64,000 nt of DNA from Bacillota bacterium (GTDB lineage Bacteria; Bacillota; Clostridia; Christensenellales; Aristaeellaceae): positions 6,096-70,095 of the forward strand of contig JAEYOW010000022.1 in assembly GCA_023411375.1 (NCBI GenBank). Reading direction: 5' to 3'. The position numbers and the translations under genes are program-made. Position 1 is the first letter of the stretch; each line of letters begins with the position of its first letter. The notes beneath the pieces were generated by a model. It made no database searches, was not told the origin of the DNA, and was given only the letters and a program-made list of their open reading frames with translations. Positions 62,179-64,000 of this stretch are shown here, in pieces.

Positions 62179-62930
62179 TGGCAATTGTGTTTGAAAAGAC
62201 CAAAATGCTTTGTGAGAAGCCGTTCCACTACTGCCCCGGCTGCACCCACGGCATCATCCACCGGCTGGTGGCGGAGGCGATGGACGAGCTCGGCATTGGC
62301 GAAACAGCTATCGGCGTGGCGCCCGTCGGCTGCGCGGTGTTCGCTTATGATTATTTTAACTGCGATATGATGGAGGCCGCGCACGGCCGCGCGCCCGCCG
62401 TGGCGACGGGCATCAAGCGCGTCCATCCGGATAAGGCCGTGTTCACCTATCAGGGAGACGGCGACCTGGCCTCCATCGGCGCGGCGGAAATTGTCCACGC
62501 GGCGACGCGCGGGGAAAAGATCACCGTTATTTTCGTCAACAACGCTATTTACGGCATGACGGGCGGCCAGATGGCCCCGACCACGCTGCCCGGCCAGGTG
62601 ACCACCACCAGCCCCTACGGCCGCGACACGAACCATTGCGGCTATCCCGTGCATGTGAGCGAGATGCTTGGCACGCTGGACGGCCCAGCATATATCGAGC
62701 GCGTGAGCACGCACGATGTCGCGCATGTCAAGAAGGCAAAGGCAGCCATCAAAAAGGCCTTTCAGCTTCAGATGCAGGGCAAGGGCTTTACCATGGTGGA
62801 GGTGCTCTCCACCTGCCCGACCAATTGGGGCAAAACCCCCAAGGAAGCCCTGGAATGGCTGAAAAGCGATATGCTGCCCGCCTACCCGCTGGGTGTGTAC
62901 AAGGACGTGACGGAAGGGGGCGCCGAGTGA
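62178..62930 (+). CDS. korB: 2-oxoacid:ferredoxin oxidoreductase beta subunit (TPP-binding)
   Basis: The 250-residue protein has an N-terminal CPGCTHG motif, then the TPP-Mg motif GDGDLASIGAAEIVHAATR followed by VIFVNNAIYGMTGGQMAPTT. The stop of korA and start of korB share one base (TAATG). It forms the catalytic core with KorA. Confidence 0.93.
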   Translation: MAIVFEKTKMLCEKPFHYCPGCTHGIIHRLVAEAMDELGIGETAIGVAPVGCAVFAYDYFNCDMMEAAHGRAPAVATGIKRVHPDKAVFTYQGDGDLASIGAAEIVHAATRGEKITVIFVNNAIYGMTGGQMAPTTLPGQVTTTSPYGRDTNHCGYPVHVSEMLGTLDGPAYIERVSTHDVAHVKKAKAAIKKAFQLQMQGKGFTMVEVLSTCPTNWGKTPKEALEWLKSDMLPAYPLGVYKDVTEGGAE

Positions 62931-63475
62931 TGGAAAAGCAATTTCTGATTGCAGGCTTTGGCGGCCAGGGCGTGCTGTTGATCGGCCAGCTCATCGCTAA
63001 GGCGGCGATGCGGCAGGGCTGCGAGGTGAGCTGGATGCCCAGTTACGGTCCCGAAATGCGCGGCGGCGAAGCCAACTGCGCCGTGGTGGTCAGCGACGAG
63101 CCAATCGGCAGCCCGCTGGTGAGCGAGCCGCCCGTGCTGGTGGCGATGAACAAACCAAGCCTTGTAAAGTTCATGCCCAAGATGCCCGCGGGCGGGACGC
63201 TGCTTTACAACGCCTCGTTGATCGAGGACGTGGAGCTTAGGCAGGATATCAGCGCCATTGCGGTGCCATGCAACGAGATCGCCGAGCGACTGCAAAACAG
63301 CCGTGTGAGCAATATGGTGATGCTGGGCGCGATACAGGCCGCTACCGACGTGGTAACGGATGAAAACCTGATCGAGACCCTTCGGGACTGGCTGGGCGAG
63401 AAAAAGGCCGCGATGCTTGATATCAACCGCCAGGCAATTGAAGAAGGCAGGGCTGCCGCTCGGAAGCGGGCCTGA
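62930..63475 (+). CDS. korC: 2-oxoacid:ferredoxin oxidoreductase gamma subunit
   Basis: The 181-residue protein begins IAGFGGQGVLLIGQLIAKAA and has SYGPEMRGGEANCAVVVSDE, both diagnostic of the gamma subunit. The start ATG 62930 overlaps the korB stop (TGATG). The longer open frame back to 62636 lies inside korB. It ends the operon, before a block of strong hairpins. Confidence 0.93.
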   Translation: MEKQFLIAGFGGQGVLLIGQLIAKAAMRQGCEVSWMPSYGPEMRGGEANCAVVVSDEPIGSPLVSEPPVLVAMNKPSLVKFMPKMPAGGTLLYNASLIEDVELRQDISAIAVPCNEIAERLQNSRVSNMVMLGAIQAATDVVTDENLIETLRDWLGEKKAAMLDINRQAIEEGRAAARKRA

Positions 63476-63551
63476 ACAGTAGAGTTATACATAAAAGGCC
63501 GTCGAAAAAGCCCTCTCCTGCGCCTAAGGCACGGACGGAGAGGCCCCGAAG

Positions 63552-63713
63552 GGAAACCTTGTTACACAAGGTTTCCGAGCCCACCGCGCATGTCGCTGGG
63601 TTCAGAATACAGTCGGAGGGTTTCGACCCTCCGACACCTCCCATGGGTTTTTTTGACAACCTGAAAGGCCGGGCGGCAAACGTCGCCCGGCCTTTCAGGT
63701 TGTCAAAAAAACC
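63552..63713. repeat. Stack of three perfect hairpins downstream of korC
   Basis: 63552-63562 pairs with 63566-63576 (11 bp, 3-nt loop). 63612-63621 pairs with 63626-63635 (10 bp, TTCG loop). 63646-63675 pairs with 63684-63713 (perfect 30 bp, 8-nt loop, T7/A7 near the outer ends). The last resembles a bidirectional terminator grown to transposon size. 63476-63551 contains a further imperfect stem. No gene is supported in 63476-63933. Confidence 0.8.
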
Positions 63714-63870
63714 ATTTACCGCAAATGGAAAGCGGGCTTTTAGTATGGAGAAACAAAGAATACCAGCGGAATAAGAAGCGCTGGATGGCAAACTTCTTAA
63801 GATTTATCGCTTAACCCAGTTGGTAATTCCGGAAAGCTCTTAGCAGGAGTATAATGCATAGCGTGCATGC

Positions 63871-63899
63871 TGTCTGGACTGTTCCCGGATCAACGGACA
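63871..63899 (-). repeat. Probable terminal inverted repeat of an IS3-family element
   Basis: Read on the minus strand this ends in a TG...CA-type terminus (TGTCCGTTGATCCGG to CCAGACA), placed about 35 bp beyond the transposase stop codon, as expected for the right end of an IS3-group element. The element continues past the window edge, so its partner repeat is not visible. Confidence 0.45.
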
Positions 63900-63933
63900 C
63901 GAAAACAAGAGCGAGTCGTAGAATTTCATAAGA

Positions 63934-64000
63934 TTACGCGGCCTTGCTCCTGATTTCAACAGGAGTGAGGCCGTCTTTTAAGTTAATCCGTTCATAGTTA
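63934..64000 (-). CDS. C-terminal end of an IS3-family transposase (rest outside window)
   Basis: The last 22 codons read YERINLKDGLTPVEIRSKAA then TAA. This matches the conserved end of IS3-group DDE transposases (YN-x-x-R-x-x-x-K-x-GLTPVE-x-R). Only the tail is visible, so intactness is unknown. Confidence 0.65.
   Translation of the reverse strand, partial: NYERINLKDGLTPVEIRSKAA

Noticed and set aside
62636..62929. Upstream extension of the korC frame
   Set aside because: It lies inside korB; the TGATG overlap gives the start at 62930.
63559..63774. 71-codon plus-strand ORF and an opposing minus-strand ORF
   Set aside because: Both are generated by the perfect 30-bp inverted repeat and neighbouring hairpins. 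Neither has protein-like features.
63940..63972. Terminator-like hairpin near the right edge
   Set aside because: The stem is inside the C-terminal codons of the IS3-family transposase on the other strand. I treat it as coding sequence, though it could also shield the element from read-through.
1..64000. CRISPR arrays and tRNA genes
   Set aside because: I looked for regularly spaced direct repeats and for cloverleaf-like segments and saw none convincing. A tRNA or CRISPR scan was not possible.

Overview
The window comes from the chromosome of a GC-rich anaerobic Firmicute, most likely a gut-type clostridium. Evidence: a T-box leader on pheST, a Bacillus-type PurR, class A RNase P RNA, strong AGGAGG ribosome sites, a ferredoxin-dependent 2-oxoacid oxidoreductase and an archaeal-type phosphoglycerate mutase. 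The species cannot be named from sequence alone.

Region 1 (1-23677) is mostly housekeeping. It holds the tail of a membrane protein, murC, a coiled-coil membrane protein, a LytS-type histidine kinase broken by an in-frame TAG, the T-box-controlled pheS-pheT pair, and a polytopic GT-C-like protein. These are followed by purR with a GlmU-like acetyltransferase that lacks a uridylyltransferase domain, two secreted proteins, a SLOG-like protein, two tandem XRE regulators, pth-mfd, rnpB, a Cys-rich zinc-ribbon protein and guaA.

Region 2 (about 23666-35135) is an integrative element in the 3' end of guaA. It carries an XRE repressor, an excisionase-like protein, a tyrosine integrase, a MobC-like protein and a RepA-like ATPase gene split by an IS110-family element. 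Its cargo is a type III restriction-modification system with an AT-rich specificity region in Mod and a frameshifted Res, an AT-rich gene of unknown function, and a RelB/ParE-type toxin-antitoxin pair. Similar 12-bp sequences and paired TGATACT boxes mark both ends.

Region 3 (about 35300-53735) is the most unusual part: some 17 kb on the minus strand devoted to phospho-signalling. It encodes Ser/Thr kinases with an N-terminal zinc ribbon and variable sensor tails (LRR_5, Sel1, membrane helices, FHA), one kinase reduced to frameshifted pieces and one reduced to its zinc ribbon. With them are two PP2C phosphatases, a stand-alone FHA protein, a trypsin-like protease-FHA fusion, a PrsW-like intramembrane protease-FHA fusion and a VWA-FHA protein. 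A divergent XRE-like regulator sits at the upstream end. I infer a membrane-associated phosphothreonine network in which kinases write, PP2Cs erase and FHA domains recruit proteases and the VWA protein. Its physiological role is not visible.

Region 4 (54668-64000) returns to ordinary genes: an alpha/beta hydrolase, a three-gene ABC exporter whose ATPase has a C-terminal homopolymer frameshift, apgM, a secreted possible cysteine hydrolase, and the korDABC operon with an unusual helical tail on KorA. It ends in a stack of strong hairpins and the edge of an IS3-family element.
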